Source of the DNA: Chitinophagaceae bacterium
GTDB taxonomy: Bacteria > Bacteroidota > Bacteroidia > Chitinophagales > Chitinophagaceae
Assembly: GCA_016786845.1 (NCBI GenBank)
Contig: JAEUVB010000009.1
Coordinates: 92,953 to 156,952, forward strand
Direction of reading: 5' to 3'
DNA length: 64,000 nucleotides
The translations under genes were made by a program, and so were the position numbers. This document shows positions 56,586 through 63,925 of the stretch, one piece after another. The notes beneath the pieces were generated by a model. The model was given only the letters and a program-made list of their open reading frames with translations, did no database searches and was not told where the DNA came from. Every line of letters starts with the position of its first letter. The stretch's first letter is position 1.

Positions 56586-56942
56586 TTTGTATTTGAACAT
56601 TGCCCAATGTTCAAATACAAAAGCCTTTTGTTCAAATACATCGGGGCATTGATATAATACATTGGGCTGTTGATATAATACATTGGGCTGTTGATACAAT
56701 ACATTGGCCCAATGATATAATACATCGGGCCTATGATATAATACATCGGGCCATTGATATAATACATTGGGCCATTGATATAATACATCGGGCCATTGAT
56801 ATAATACATTGGCCCAGTGATTGAGTACATCGGGCCGATGATTTAAAACATAAGACCATTGATTTAAATCATTGCCACGATGATTCAATACATTGCCACG
56901 ATGTTTGAATACATTGTCACGATGATTTGATTCATTGCCTTA
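56586..56942. repeat. Seventeen-unit 21-bp tandem repeat
   Basis: 17 units of exactly 21 bp run from 56586 to 56942. The best conserved central units are WTGATATAATACAT followed by CGGGCC or TGGGCC and one more base. The outer units are more divergent (e.g. 56586 and 56607, and the last five with ATTGCCACG endings). Because 21 is a multiple of three, three reading frames stay open (peptide units like M-Y-Y-I-N-G-P on the minus strand), which explains the long frames; no gene is inferred. Each central unit contains TATAAT. The last unit abuts the recombinase fragment. Confidence 0.9.
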
Positions 56943-57071
56943 CTACGTCATAGCATCGCCACCCATTTATCGGAAAACGGAACTGACCTGAAGTATATTC
57001 AAGAAATTTCAGGGCATAAGCGTAGTAAAACCAAAGAGATATATACCCATGTCAGTACCAAGAGTATCTGA
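56931..57071 (+). pseudogene. C-terminal fragment of a tyrosine recombinase (XerC/D- or IntI-like)
   Basis: An open frame between stops gives [20 protein letters not shown], then [20 protein letters not shown] and KSI before TGA at 57069-57071. It carries the box II catalytic residues: Arg in LRH, His in SGH, and the nucleophile Tyr in EIYTHVS. After the stop the same frame reads NIISPFDLL, which matches the natural ending of these integrases (S-P-[LF]-D), so the TGA is probably a premature stop. The N-terminal ~85 percent is missing and the frame before LLRH is inside the tandem repeat. SPFD also recalls the integron integrase tail SPLD. Not functional as it stands. Confidence 0.85.
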
Positions 57072-57115
57072 AATATCATTTCACCATTTGATTTACTGTT
57101 GAAATTGGGTAGATT

Positions 57116-57211
57116 TGTATAACACTTGTAATTCTCGGCTTTATATCGGTGAGCGCTCCCCAATGGGGTAGATTACACTAGGTTTATATCGGGTATATAC
57201 AAGTTGGGTGC
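57116..57211 (+). other. attI-like or terminal core site of the cassette array
   Basis: GTATAAC-ACTTGTA at 57119-57132 is imperfectly inverted to TATACAAGTT (57196-57205), ending in the core GTTGGGTGC (57203-57211). This core is the start of cassette 1, whose attC-like site at 59559 begins with the exact reverse complement GCACCCAAC. Inside the region TTTATATCGG occurs twice (57140-57149 and 57182-57191), and CCCCAATGGGG forms a small hairpin. It lies 45 bases after the recombinase fragment, where an attI site would be expected. Whether it is a true attI or a decayed attC cannot be decided. Confidence 0.6.
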
Positions 57212-57276
57212 AAGCCTAACAGACCGACCGCAAAAGAAAAAACCAACCAAAGACAGAAAAATTTTAAATAAAATAC

Positions 57277-57320
57277 TTGTATGAAAAGATAATTGTTTTA
57301 AATTTGTCAAAAATTGACAA
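57277..57320 (+). promoter_or_regulatory. Promoter and operator of the restriction-modification cassette
   Basis: TTG at 57277-57279, 19-base spacer and TAAATTTG at 57299-57306 form a phylum-type promoter. Overlapping its end is a perfect inverted repeat TTGTCAA-AAA-TTGACAA (57304-57320), 5 bases before the controller ATG at 57326. Binding of the controller to this site would block the promoter, so self-repression is a fair inference. It also shows that this cassette has its own promoter. Confidence 0.65.
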
Positions 57321-57325
57321 GTCAA

Positions 57326-57640
57326 ATGAAAGAAACATTTGGAGAGTATATAAAACGACTTCGGACAGAAAACGAATTAACACTAACTCAACTCGCTGCC
57401 AAACTTGAATTGGACTCTGCAAACCTTAGTAAAATTGAGAACAATAAAAGAGAGTTTGACGAAAAACGACTTGAACTTTTAGCTAATGTTTTCAGTCTTG
57501 ACTTGGCACAACTTCGGACAGAATTTTTCAGTGACATAATCGCAAAGAAAATTTACGAAAACAATTGTGACAGCAAAACGCTGATTTTAGCAGAGCAAAA
57601 AGTTGAATATTTAAAATCTAAAAATCTTACAACAATATGA
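57326..57640 (+). CDS. XRE-type controller (HTH) of the restriction-modification cassette
   Basis: 104 residues with a helix-turn-helix of the Cro/CI type (about residues 18-40, [20 protein letters not shown]), as in C-proteins that time restriction and modification. The in-frame TTG at 57314 lies inside the palindrome, so ATG at 57326 was taken. The stop overlaps the methyltransferase start by 4 bases (ATGA). The protein is longer than typical C-proteins (about 80 residues) by a C-terminal helical tail. Confidence 0.85.
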   Translation: MKETFGEYIKRLRTENELTLTQLAAKLELDSANLSKIENNKREFDEKRLELLANVFSLDLAQLRTEFFSDIIAKKIYENNCDSKTLILAEQKVEYLKSKNLTTI

Positions 57641-58677
57641 ATATAGTATCTTTTTTTGCAGGAGCAGGTGGACTTGACCTTGGTTTCCAAAAAGCAGGAT
57701 TTAATGTAATTTGGGCAAACGAATACGATAAGGAAATTTGGGAAACACACGAGAAAAATCACCCTCACACAATTCTTGACAGAAGAAGTATTGTTGATAT
57801 CCCAGCAGATGAAGTTCCTGAATGTGATGGAATTATTGGTGGTCCACCTTGTCAAAGTTGGAGCGAAGCTGGAGCAATGAAAGGGATAGAAGATAAAAGG
57901 GGACAGTTATTTTTTGATTTTATTAGAATCTTGGAAGCCAAACAACCAAAATTTTTCCTTGCTGAAAATGTAAGTGGAATGCTTTTAGGCAGACATTCAG
58001 AAGCATTACAAAACATTAAAGAAATGTTCAGAAATGCAGGTGTAGGTTATGAACTTTCATTTGAAATGGTAAATGCTTGCGACTATAATGTTCCACAAGA
58101 CAGAAAACGAGTAATTTTTGTAGGCATTCGAAAAGACTTAGGGTTTAAGTATCAATTTCAAAAACCCAACTTTCCAAAATTAACGCTTCAAGAAACCATT
58201 TTTGATTTAAAAGATAATGTTTTACCTGCATTGTCTTACAACAAAACCAATGGTAACAAATGTGCATTGCCAAATCACGAATATATGATAGGTGATTTTT
58301 CTACGATTTTTATGTCAAGAAACAGAGTTAGAAGTTGGGACGAACAATCATTTACAATTCAAGCAGGTGGCAGACACGCTCCTATTCACCCACAAGCACC
58401 CAAAATGAAATTCATAGAGCAAAATGTAAGAATTTTTGTTCCCGGAAAAGAACATTTATACAGACGATTGAGTGTAAGAGAGTGTGCAAGAATTCAAACA
58501 TTTCCAGATGATTTTATTTTCCATTACACGAGTGTTCCAGCAGGTTACAAAATGATTGGAAATGCTGTTCCTGTAAATCTTGCAAAATTCCTTGCCGAGA
58601 CAATCCAGCAACAATTAAAAGAAAACGCATTGACAAAAGAATTAAAAATTGAAAAAAGAGAAGCCGTAGCAGTATGA
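57637..58677 (+). CDS. DNA (cytosine-5) methyltransferase, HaeIII/NgoPII-like
   Basis: 346 residues with all C5-methyltransferase motifs in order: [17 protein letters not shown] (I), [12 protein letters not shown] (IV, catalytic Cys), [10 protein letters not shown] (VI), [10 protein letters not shown] (VIII), [14 protein letters not shown] within the target recognition region, and [13 protein letters not shown] (X). From memory the sequence, including [15 protein letters not shown] and [12 protein letters not shown], is strongly like M.HaeIII and M.NgoPII, which modify GGCC. The start overlaps the controller stop and its stop overlaps the endonuclease start (ATGA at both ends). Confidence 0.92.
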   Translation: MNIVSFFAGAGGLDLGFQKAGFNVIWANEYDKEIWETHEKNHPHTILDRRSIVDIPADEVPECDGIIGGPPCQSWSEAGAMKGIEDKRGQLFFDFIRILEAKQPKFFLAENVSGMLLGRHSEALQNIKEMFRNAGVGYELSFEMVNACDYNVPQDRKRVIFVGIRKDLGFKYQFQKPNFPKLTLQETIFDLKDNVLPALSYNKTNGNKCALPNHEYMIGDFSTIFMSRNRVRSWDEQSFTIQAGGRHAPIHPQAPKMKFIEQNVRIFVPGKEHLYRRLSVRECARIQTFPDDFIFHYTSVPAGYKMIGNAVPVNLAKFLAETIQQQLKENALTKELKIEKREAVAV

Positions 58678-59513
58678 CAAATATTTTAGAAGCAATTGTA
58701 AATATTGCGAATAACCCAGTTGTTGCAATTAGAAATCATTATACAGGAAGGAACAGAGCTAACAATGTTGGAGAAGCATTAGAAATGTTTGTAAAAGACG
58801 CTTTTGCAAACACTATTCAAGAACAAGATATTCAAGTAAAAAACACTCGATTCAATCAAGTATTTTCTTGGCTTGGCAATCAAAATCATCCACCTGATAT
58901 TATGATTCGTCAAGGCGATGCAATTGAAGTAAAGAAAACCCAAAGCCCAAATAGCGACTTGGCTTTAAACAGTTCATATCCAAAATCAAATATTCAGTCG
59001 AACAGCAATATGATTACACAAGAATGCAGAACTTGTGAAAATTGGACTGAGAAAGACTTGATTTATTGTGTTGGTCATACAACTGATGATTCTATAAAAT
59101 CTCTTTGGATGGTATATGGTAACATTTACGCGGCCAAACACGAAACATATCAAATAATTAAACAAAAAATCACAGACGGAATAAACGAAATTCCAAATGT
59201 TGAATTGGCTGAAACAAACGAATTAGGCAGAGTAAACAGAGTTGACCCACTTGGAATAACAAATTTGAGAATCCGTGGAATGTGGCAAATTCAAAATCCA
59301 AGAAGAGTTTTTAATTATTTACATACCACTGGAGAGACTTTTGAGCTTGTTGCGGTTATTCCAACCATCAAATACAATTCATTTCCGACTGACAGTAAAA
59401 ACAGACTTGAAAACTTGGGTAATCCGAATTTAAGTATTTCAAATGTTCAAGTAAAAGACCCAAATAATCCAGCGAATTTAATTGACGCAAAACTTATAAT
59501 TTTCAAACTTTAA
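58674..59513 (+). CDS. Type II restriction endonuclease, NgoPII-like
   Basis: 279 residues. From memory it is clearly related to R.NgoPII (RE_NgoPII family): [40 protein letters not shown], the E-V-K-K that follows, and [23 protein letters not shown]...EVKK forms a PD-(D/E)xK-like active site. Predicted to cut GGCC, the same target as the coupled methyltransferase. Overlaps the methyltransferase stop by 4 bases, so methylation and cleavage genes are translated in tandem. Confidence 0.9.
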   Translation: MTNILEAIVNIANNPVVAIRNHYTGRNRANNVGEALEMFVKDAFANTIQEQDIQVKNTRFNQVFSWLGNQNHPPDIMIRQGDAIEVKKTQSPNSDLALNSSYPKSNIQSNSNMITQECRTCENWTEKDLIYCVGHTTDDSIKSLWMVYGNIYAAKHETYQIIKQKITDGINEIPNVELAETNELGRVNRVDPLGITNLRIRGMWQIQNPRRVFNYLHTTGETFELVAVIPTIKYNSFPTDSKNRLENLGNPNLSISNVQVKDPNNPANLIDAKLIIFKL

Positions 59514-59558
59514 GACTTTGATTAGCAAATAAATTGATAACGAAAAAACAGAAGACCA

Positions 59559-59693
59559 GCACCCAACAGCGGTTTTGCAAAAGTGGCGTTTCAGTGCTTC
59601 GTATGACAGTGAAGTGGTTAATCAAAGTTTAGTGCTTCGATTGAAGTTTAGTGGTGAAAATCGCCACCTTCGCAAAGCCGCAAACCGTTACAG
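59559..59693 (+). other. attC-like site 1 (end of cassette 1)
   Basis: Starts GCACCCAAC (59559-59567), the reverse complement of the cassette 1 start at 57203, and ends at GTTACAG (59687). Inner arms AGCGGTTTTGCAAAAGTGGC and CGCCACCTTCGCAAAGCCGC pair imperfectly with an extrahelical-base pattern, as expected of attC folded as single strand. Loop sequence between contains repeats of AGTGCTTCG/GAAGTTTAGTG. Total length about 135 bases. Confidence 0.8.
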
Positions 59694-59801
59694 GAAACTC
59701 CCACGACCATCGTCAACCTAACAGCATCAAAAATGCACTCATGTAATTTGCTATATTATAAATTATCATTTAGGATTCTTACTTTGTGCTAAAAATATAT
59801 C

Positions 59802-60428
59802 ATGGCATATTATTGTAGACTTTCGTTTAATAGCAATGGTTGGTTTACACCTTCAGGGTTTCAAGGAAAAAGTACGAATAGGGATAATCACGAATGTGAA
59901 TTTGGATTTGGATTTGAGGAATGGTTATTTAATAGCCGAAAATTCATTGATACAAAAAGTGAAAAATGTCATTTTGGATATATAGATTCATTAAAAGATT
60001 ATAATGAAAATACTAATATTAAAAAAGATTTAGTTCTCTATACAATTCGGCACGTTAAAAAAGGCACTGAACGATTTATTGTAGCAAGATTAAAAAAAGA
60101 GGAGTGGGATTATATTAATAAGCAAGATTATTTGAATATTGCGGGTGCAAACGAACCACTAATTGCTGAAATGAAAAGAGAATTAATAGCGACTATGCCA
60201 ATGCTTAGGTCGCGAATTATTTCATCAAGGTTTGACCAACAAGTGAATTGCCAAGACTGGAACGGTTTAAATTCTAATTCTCACAGGCTATTTAATATTC
60301 AAATATTAAAAACTCCCTTTTGCCCAAAGATGGAACGAGTAACAGATCAAACACCATTTCCAGATAGGCATGTATTGAAACTTCAAAGATTTAAACTATT
60401 TAATAGTGAACAATTTAATCTCCTATGA
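59802..60428 (+). CDS. Unknown protein of cassette 2 (possibly a modified-DNA-sensing domain)
   Basis: 208 residues without signal peptide or membrane helix. The segment HECEFGFGFEEWLF near residue 30 and the following LVLYTIRH and RFIVARLKKEE resemble, from memory, a GFGxEEWLxR...LFTI...YVA pattern in N-terminal domains of McrA/HNH-type endonucleases that may read modified bases; this is a weak resemblance. No HNH or other nuclease motif is present here. First of two genes in cassette 2, with the second gene 36 bases downstream, so they may act together. AT-rich. Confidence 0.5.
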   Translation: MAYYCRLSFNSNGWFTPSGFQGKSTNRDNHECEFGFGFEEWLFNSRKFIDTKSEKCHFGYIDSLKDYNENTNIKKDLVLYTIRHVKKGTERFIVARLKKEEWDYINKQDYLNIAGANEPLIAEMKRELIATMPMLRSRIISSRFDQQVNCQDWNGLNSNSHRLFNIQILKTPFCPKMERVTDQTPFPDRHVLKLQRFKLFNSEQFNLL

Positions 60429-60464
60429 AATTAATCCGAATTTTAATTGATTTAATAAATTGTT

Positions 60465-61916
60465 ATGAATTACATTCAAATTGACACTCCCTTTCAAGAA
60501 TTACATACCTCTGCATTACTGAACAGTTTAGAAGAAAATGTATATGAAGCTATAGCTGAAGAGTTAATAAGTTCATTAAATGAGAATTATAGAGTCATTA
60601 ATAAAGACGTATACATAGATGAAAATGAAGCAAAGCGAATTATCGAATTAAATATTAACAATAAAATATTAAAGGACAGCAGTTCATTCCCACAGAACTA
60701 TAAAATAGAAAATTTCATTTCCATTTTTGTAGAAATAATCTACCAAAAGGAAAAAAGAAAAATCATAAGAAAAGAAGCAACAAATAATCCAAAATATTCA
60801 CAATCATTTGGCGAATTAGAAGTATTATGGAATAAAAAACTACCGATATATAAACGGACGACAAAAAAATGGATTCGAGCAGGGAGTTTTGAAACTAGTG
60901 ATTGTAATAGGTGTGGCGGAGGAGGTCGAGCTTTAGTTTCTTGTTCCGCTTGTAAAGGATTAGGTTACATTGAACGAACAGATATTATTGTAGGTAGTAC
61001 TAATAATAGTAGTGGTTACGGCGCAGTTGTCAGAAAGGAACAATGCATTTCATGTCAAGCAAAGGGGCAGGTAATCGATACTTGCCCAAAATGCTCAGGA
61101 ACTGGGACTCTACAATACCTCGATTACATTGTGTCAAATATTAATGCAAAAAAAAGTAAATTATATTTTTCACAATTACCCCGAAAATATAATCACTTCA
61201 TAGAATATACAAAACCAGAATATTGTTATTCAAATGAAATAGATAACGAAAATTCAAAATTAATTGAAAATGAAAAACTAACGCATATTAAATACAAAAT
61301 TAATTTTGTTCCTATCACTACTATTAATTATTCTTATAAGAATCGGTTGTTTGAAATTATTGTAATAAATAAAAAACCTATCAATAAAATTAAATATTTT
61401 TTGCTAAAATATAGGAGAATAATTTTTCAGACAATTGGAATATTAGTTATGCTATTTATAACAGCATTTATTGTAATAGAGACGGCCAAATATTTTAAAA
61501 GAACTAATAATGTAAGTAATATTAAAACGAGTAAGGAACAAATAAATGGAGAACTAATAATAAATAATTTAATTGATGCGGAGTCACGAAGGAATATTAA
61601 TTTGGTTTTGTCTTTTTATACAGATACCGTAGTTATGTATCTTAATAAGATAAATAGATCAACGAAAGAAATTACTGAAGATTATCAACGTGACTGGAAC
61701 TACTATATTGCAATAGATAACATTAAATTGAAAATTGAAACAATAAATCACAATACATTTGATGTATATTCTATAAAAAAATATATCCATCCCGATTCAA
61801 CATATTTCTATTTAGAGTTTAGAGAACGATATAAAATGAATGACTCCTTAAAAATAACTGAAAAATATTATTTGGAAAAAGGAAATGAAATTAATGAAGA
61901 AGATATTGAAGATTAA
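60465..61916 (+). CDS. DnaJ-type zinc-finger membrane protein with NTF2-like C-terminus
   Basis: 483 residues. The central part (about 145-215) has CNRCGGGG, CSACKGLG, CISCQAKG and CPKCSGTG, four CxxCxGxG repeats as in the zinc domain of DnaJ, but no J domain. An N-terminal domain (1-140) is of unknown type. A membrane helix (about 325-345, TIGILVMLFITAFIVIETAK) and a C-terminal region with LSFYTDTVVMYLNK similar to NTF2/SnoaL-like domains follow. Role unknown. Strongly AT-rich. Second gene of cassette 2. Confidence 0.6.
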   Translation: MNYIQIDTPFQELHTSALLNSLEENVYEAIAEELISSLNENYRVINKDVYIDENEAKRIIELNINNKILKDSSSFPQNYKIENFISIFVEIIYQKEKRKIIRKEATNNPKYSQSFGELEVLWNKKLPIYKRTTKKWIRAGSFETSDCNRCGGGGRALVSCSACKGLGYIERTDIIVGSTNNSSGYGAVVRKEQCISCQAKGQVIDTCPKCSGTGTLQYLDYIVSNINAKKSKLYFSQLPRKYNHFIEYTKPEYCYSNEIDNENSKLIENEKLTHIKYKINFVPITTINYSYKNRLFEIIVINKKPINKIKYFLLKYRRIIFQTIGILVMLFITAFIVIETAKYFKRTNNVSNIKTSKEQINGELIINNLIDAESRRNINLVLSFYTDTVVMYLNKINRSTKEITEDYQRDWNYYIAIDNIKLKIETINHNTFDVYSIKKYIHPDSTYFYLEFRERYKMNDSLKITEKYYLEKGNEINEEDIED

Positions 61917-61978
61917 AGCAATAGTTTACCGTAGGCTGTAAATAAAATACACTAAATTCAAGTATCGTTTTGGGAGTA

Positions 61979-62115
61979 TTCCTGTAACACACAGTTTGGC
62001 GCAAGTGCGGCTATATAGCTTTTCAATCTTTTTATCTTTAATCTTCTTTTGGTTCTTAATCTAAACATTCTACCTTTGAATCCCGCACCTGACGCCAACT
62101 GTGGGAACGTTAGGG
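61979..62115 (+). other. attC-like site 2 (end of cassette 2)
   Basis: Opens with TTCCTGTAAC (61979-61988), reverse complement of the cassette 2 start GTTACAGGAA. Arms ACACAGTTTGGCGCAAGTGC and GCACCTGACGCCAACTGTGG pair imperfectly. Ends with GTTAGGG at 62109. Length about 137 bases. Confidence 0.82.
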
Positions 62116-62137
62116 GCAAGCTCTCCACGTACTCTAC

Positions 62138-62632
62138 ATGACCAAAATAAAATTAATAACAACGATATCTATTTTGCTAGAATTTATAGCGTTAAATTGC
62201 TTTGGACAAAGTTCAATAGAAAAATATGGTTGCAATGTCAGATTTGAATATTCTCAAGATTATTATTTAACAGGCATTGATACATTTAAATTAAATTCTA
62301 AATTAATTAATTACTCTGAGAGCAACATTCAGAAGTCCGCCATGCATATTAAAGGTGAAACTTACTTTTTGCAAGAAATTGATGATTTGACTTCAAAAAT
62401 TTGCGAGAAGATTAAAAATGAAAAAGGCTTATTGGTTTTAGAATTAGAAATTGGTATTAGTGGTAGAATTCAGAACATTAATGTCGCTCATTCTTTTTCG
62501 CCTGAAATTGATGAATACGCAAAACAGTATTTTTATGGTAAGCCGGCAGAATGGATTCCTGCAAACGTATCGACTGGACAATCAATAAATTCTTATATGC
62601 AACTTTTCATATTTGTGAATTTAAGCAGGTAG
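62138..62632 (+). CDS. Small secreted TonB-C-like protein of cassette 3
   Basis: 164 residues with an N-terminal signal-type helix (LITTISILLEFIALNCFG) and a C-terminal region LELEIGISGRIQNINVAHSF resembling the strand-helix part of the TonB C-terminal domain (compare NFVVNENGDISDIKVA in TonB at 18521). There is no proline linker or membrane anchor, so it is not a complete TonB. It could be a secreted TonB-C module, with unknown partner. It is the only gene of cassette 3. Confidence 0.6.
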   Translation: MTKIKLITTISILLEFIALNCFGQSSIEKYGCNVRFEYSQDYYLTGIDTFKLNSKLINYSESNIQKSAMHIKGETYFLQEIDDLTSKICEKIKNEKGLLVLELEIGISGRIQNINVAHSFSPEIDEYAKQYFYGKPAEWIPANVSTGQSINSYMQLFIFVNLSR

Positions 62633-62646
62633 AATGGGAAATTGCC

Positions 62647-62781
62647 TGCCCCTAACATACGGCTTACTGCAATAGCTGGCACTTGGTCGCCGCGAAATCA
62701 GAATTATTAATTAGATTTGTTGTAGCCTGATGTTTTACGGTTCTTAAGTCAGCTACTGCGGAAGCCGTCGGAACGTTGGCT
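62647..62781 (+). other. attC-like site 3 (end of cassette 3)
   Basis: Opens with TGCCCCTAAC (62647-62656), the reverse complement of the cassette 3 start GTTAGGGGCA. Arms CGGCTTACTGCAATAGCTGG and CAGCTACTGCGGAAGCCG pair with extrahelical bases; ends with GTTGGCT (62775-62781). It is nearly identical to attC-like site 5 over about 122 bases, with four differences. Confidence 0.85.
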
Positions 62782-62825
62782 GCAAGGCTACGACAGACCC
62801 AAATAACAATAGTAAATTCAATAAA

Positions 62826-63359
62826 ATGGACAATAAAGAAAAAGTAACAACAAGAGCAGTTATCATTCCTGACGATACCGAAGCAGTTAGAAAACTATGG
62901 TTTGACTATTTAACTTGGGGAAATGACAAAATGCAAGAATTATATGGTGTACATCCACATAATCCCAAAGAAGCAGTTGAACAAGACATTGAACAAATAA
63001 GCAAGTTTCAACCACCTTATGGACAATTAATCCTTGCAGTCTATGAAAATAAAGTATGTGGACTTGGAAGCCTAAAACGTATCAACCCTGAAATTGGAGA
63101 AATAAAACGAATGTTTGTTGACCCAACTGTTAGACGAGTTGGAGCAGGACGAGCTATACTTGAAGGACTATTAGCCGAAGCCAAAAAAGTGGGTTACAAA
63201 AAAGTTAGGCTTGACAGTCCAAAGTTTATGGAAGCTGCTCATTCACTTTACAGAAGTTTTGGTTTCCGTGACATTGACGCATATCCAGAAATGGAAATTC
63301 CAGCAGAGTTTAAAGACTATTTATTGTTTATGGAATTAGATTTAGAAAGCGACAATTAG
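62826..63359 (+). CDS. GNAT-family N-acetyltransferase of cassette 4
   Basis: 177 residues with a GNAT fold: IGEIKRMFVDPTVRRVGAGR, the V-x-x-x-x-R-x-x-G-x-G/A acetyl-CoA pocket, and AAHSLYRSFGFRDIDAYPEM at the end. Substrate unknown. The pattern resembles the small acetyltransferases often found in integron cassettes, which is consistent with the context. The start ATG is at 62826, 51 bases after the cassette core. Confidence 0.88.
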   Translation: MDNKEKVTTRAVIIPDDTEAVRKLWFDYLTWGNDKMQELYGVHPHNPKEAVEQDIEQISKFQPPYGQLILAVYENKVCGLGSLKRINPEIGEIKRMFVDPTVRRVGAGRAILEGLLAEAKKVGYKKVRLDSPKFMEAAHSLYRSFGFRDIDAYPEMEIPAEFKDYLLFMELDLESDN

Positions 63360-63376
63360 GGCAGCGAAAAAGCCCA

Positions 63377-63510
63377 GCAGCCAACAGCCGTTTGCCGCAA
63401 TGGGGGCTGACGTGGTTAAATCAAGTGCAGTGCATCTATCAACATTTGTGCTTGGTTGACAGTGAAGTGCTCCGAAATCCCCCACTGCGGCAAGCGGCAA
63501 ACCGTTAGCG
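63377..63510 (+). other. attC-like site 4 (end of cassette 4)
   Basis: Opens with GCAGCCAAC (63377-63385), the reverse complement of the cassette 4 start GTTGGCTGC. Arms CCGTTTGCCGCAATGGGGGC and CCCCCACTGCGGCAAGCGGC pair well with few bulges. Ends with GTTAGCG at 63504. Best arm match of the five sites. Confidence 0.85.
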
Positions 63511-63747
63511 GTAACCCACTTGGAGTGTACACTCTTTAATTAGCTTTCTCTTTTTGGTGTAGTATGACGCAAGCTAAGTGTTTTTTGCTGTCAGCACAGG
63601 GGCTGCAACTATGTGTGCGAGGTGTTGCATGGCGTAGGGCTCACAGATCAACCGGACATTTCGTTTATGATTGAAGATTTTGCTGTCAGCACAGGGGCTG
63701 CAACTATGCGTGCGAGGTGTTGCGCTGCGTAAATTGATGATGTGGGC
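63504..63747 (+). other. Cassette 5 body without a convincing gene, with a 46-bp direct repeat
   Basis: The space between attC-like sites 4 and 5 is 244 bp. It has no open frame with coding character; a minus-strand frame over 63574-63783 runs into the attC site and has no start context. Two 46-bp copies at 63583-63628 and 63678-63723 (starting TTTTGCTGTCAGCACAGG) differ by one base. They may be a binding site array, an RNA or remnants of a former gene. Confidence 0.7.
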
Positions 63748-63882
63748 TACCGATAACATACGGCTTACTGCAATAGCTGGCACTTGGTCGCCGCGAAACC
63801 AGAATTATTAATTAGATTTGTTATAGCCTGATGTTTTACGGTTCTTAAGTCAGCTACTACAGAAGCCGTCGGAACGTTATGT
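63748..63882 (+). other. attC-like site 5 (end of cassette 5)
   Basis: Opens with TACCGATAAC (63748-63757), the reverse complement of the cassette 5 start GTTAGCGGTA except one base. Nearly identical to attC-like site 3 (four differences in about 122 bases), but one arm reads CTACTACAGAAGCCG instead of CTACTGCGGAAGCCG, which weakens pairing. Ends GTTATGT at 63876. Confidence 0.82.
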
Positions 63883-63925
63883 GCAACCCAAAGAGACAAC
63901 GTACCAAACATAAACAGACGATAAA

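Noticed and set aside
56468..56888. Repeat-peptide genes on both strands in the tandem repeat
   Set aside because: The frames stay open only because the unit length is 7 codons. Three overlapping frames are open at once and none has start context or similarity.
56586..56942. CRISPR array
   Set aside because: Units follow each other every 21 bp with no spacers, and no cas gene is in the window; it is a tandem repeat.
59559..63882. Terminal inverted repeats of transposons (e.g. MITEs) as an explanation of the five sites
   Set aside because: There are no target duplications visible, each site carries the reverse complement of the distant cassette start and not of its own end, and no transposase is present. 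Sites 3 and 5 alone could be read as MITE-like copies, but not the full pattern.
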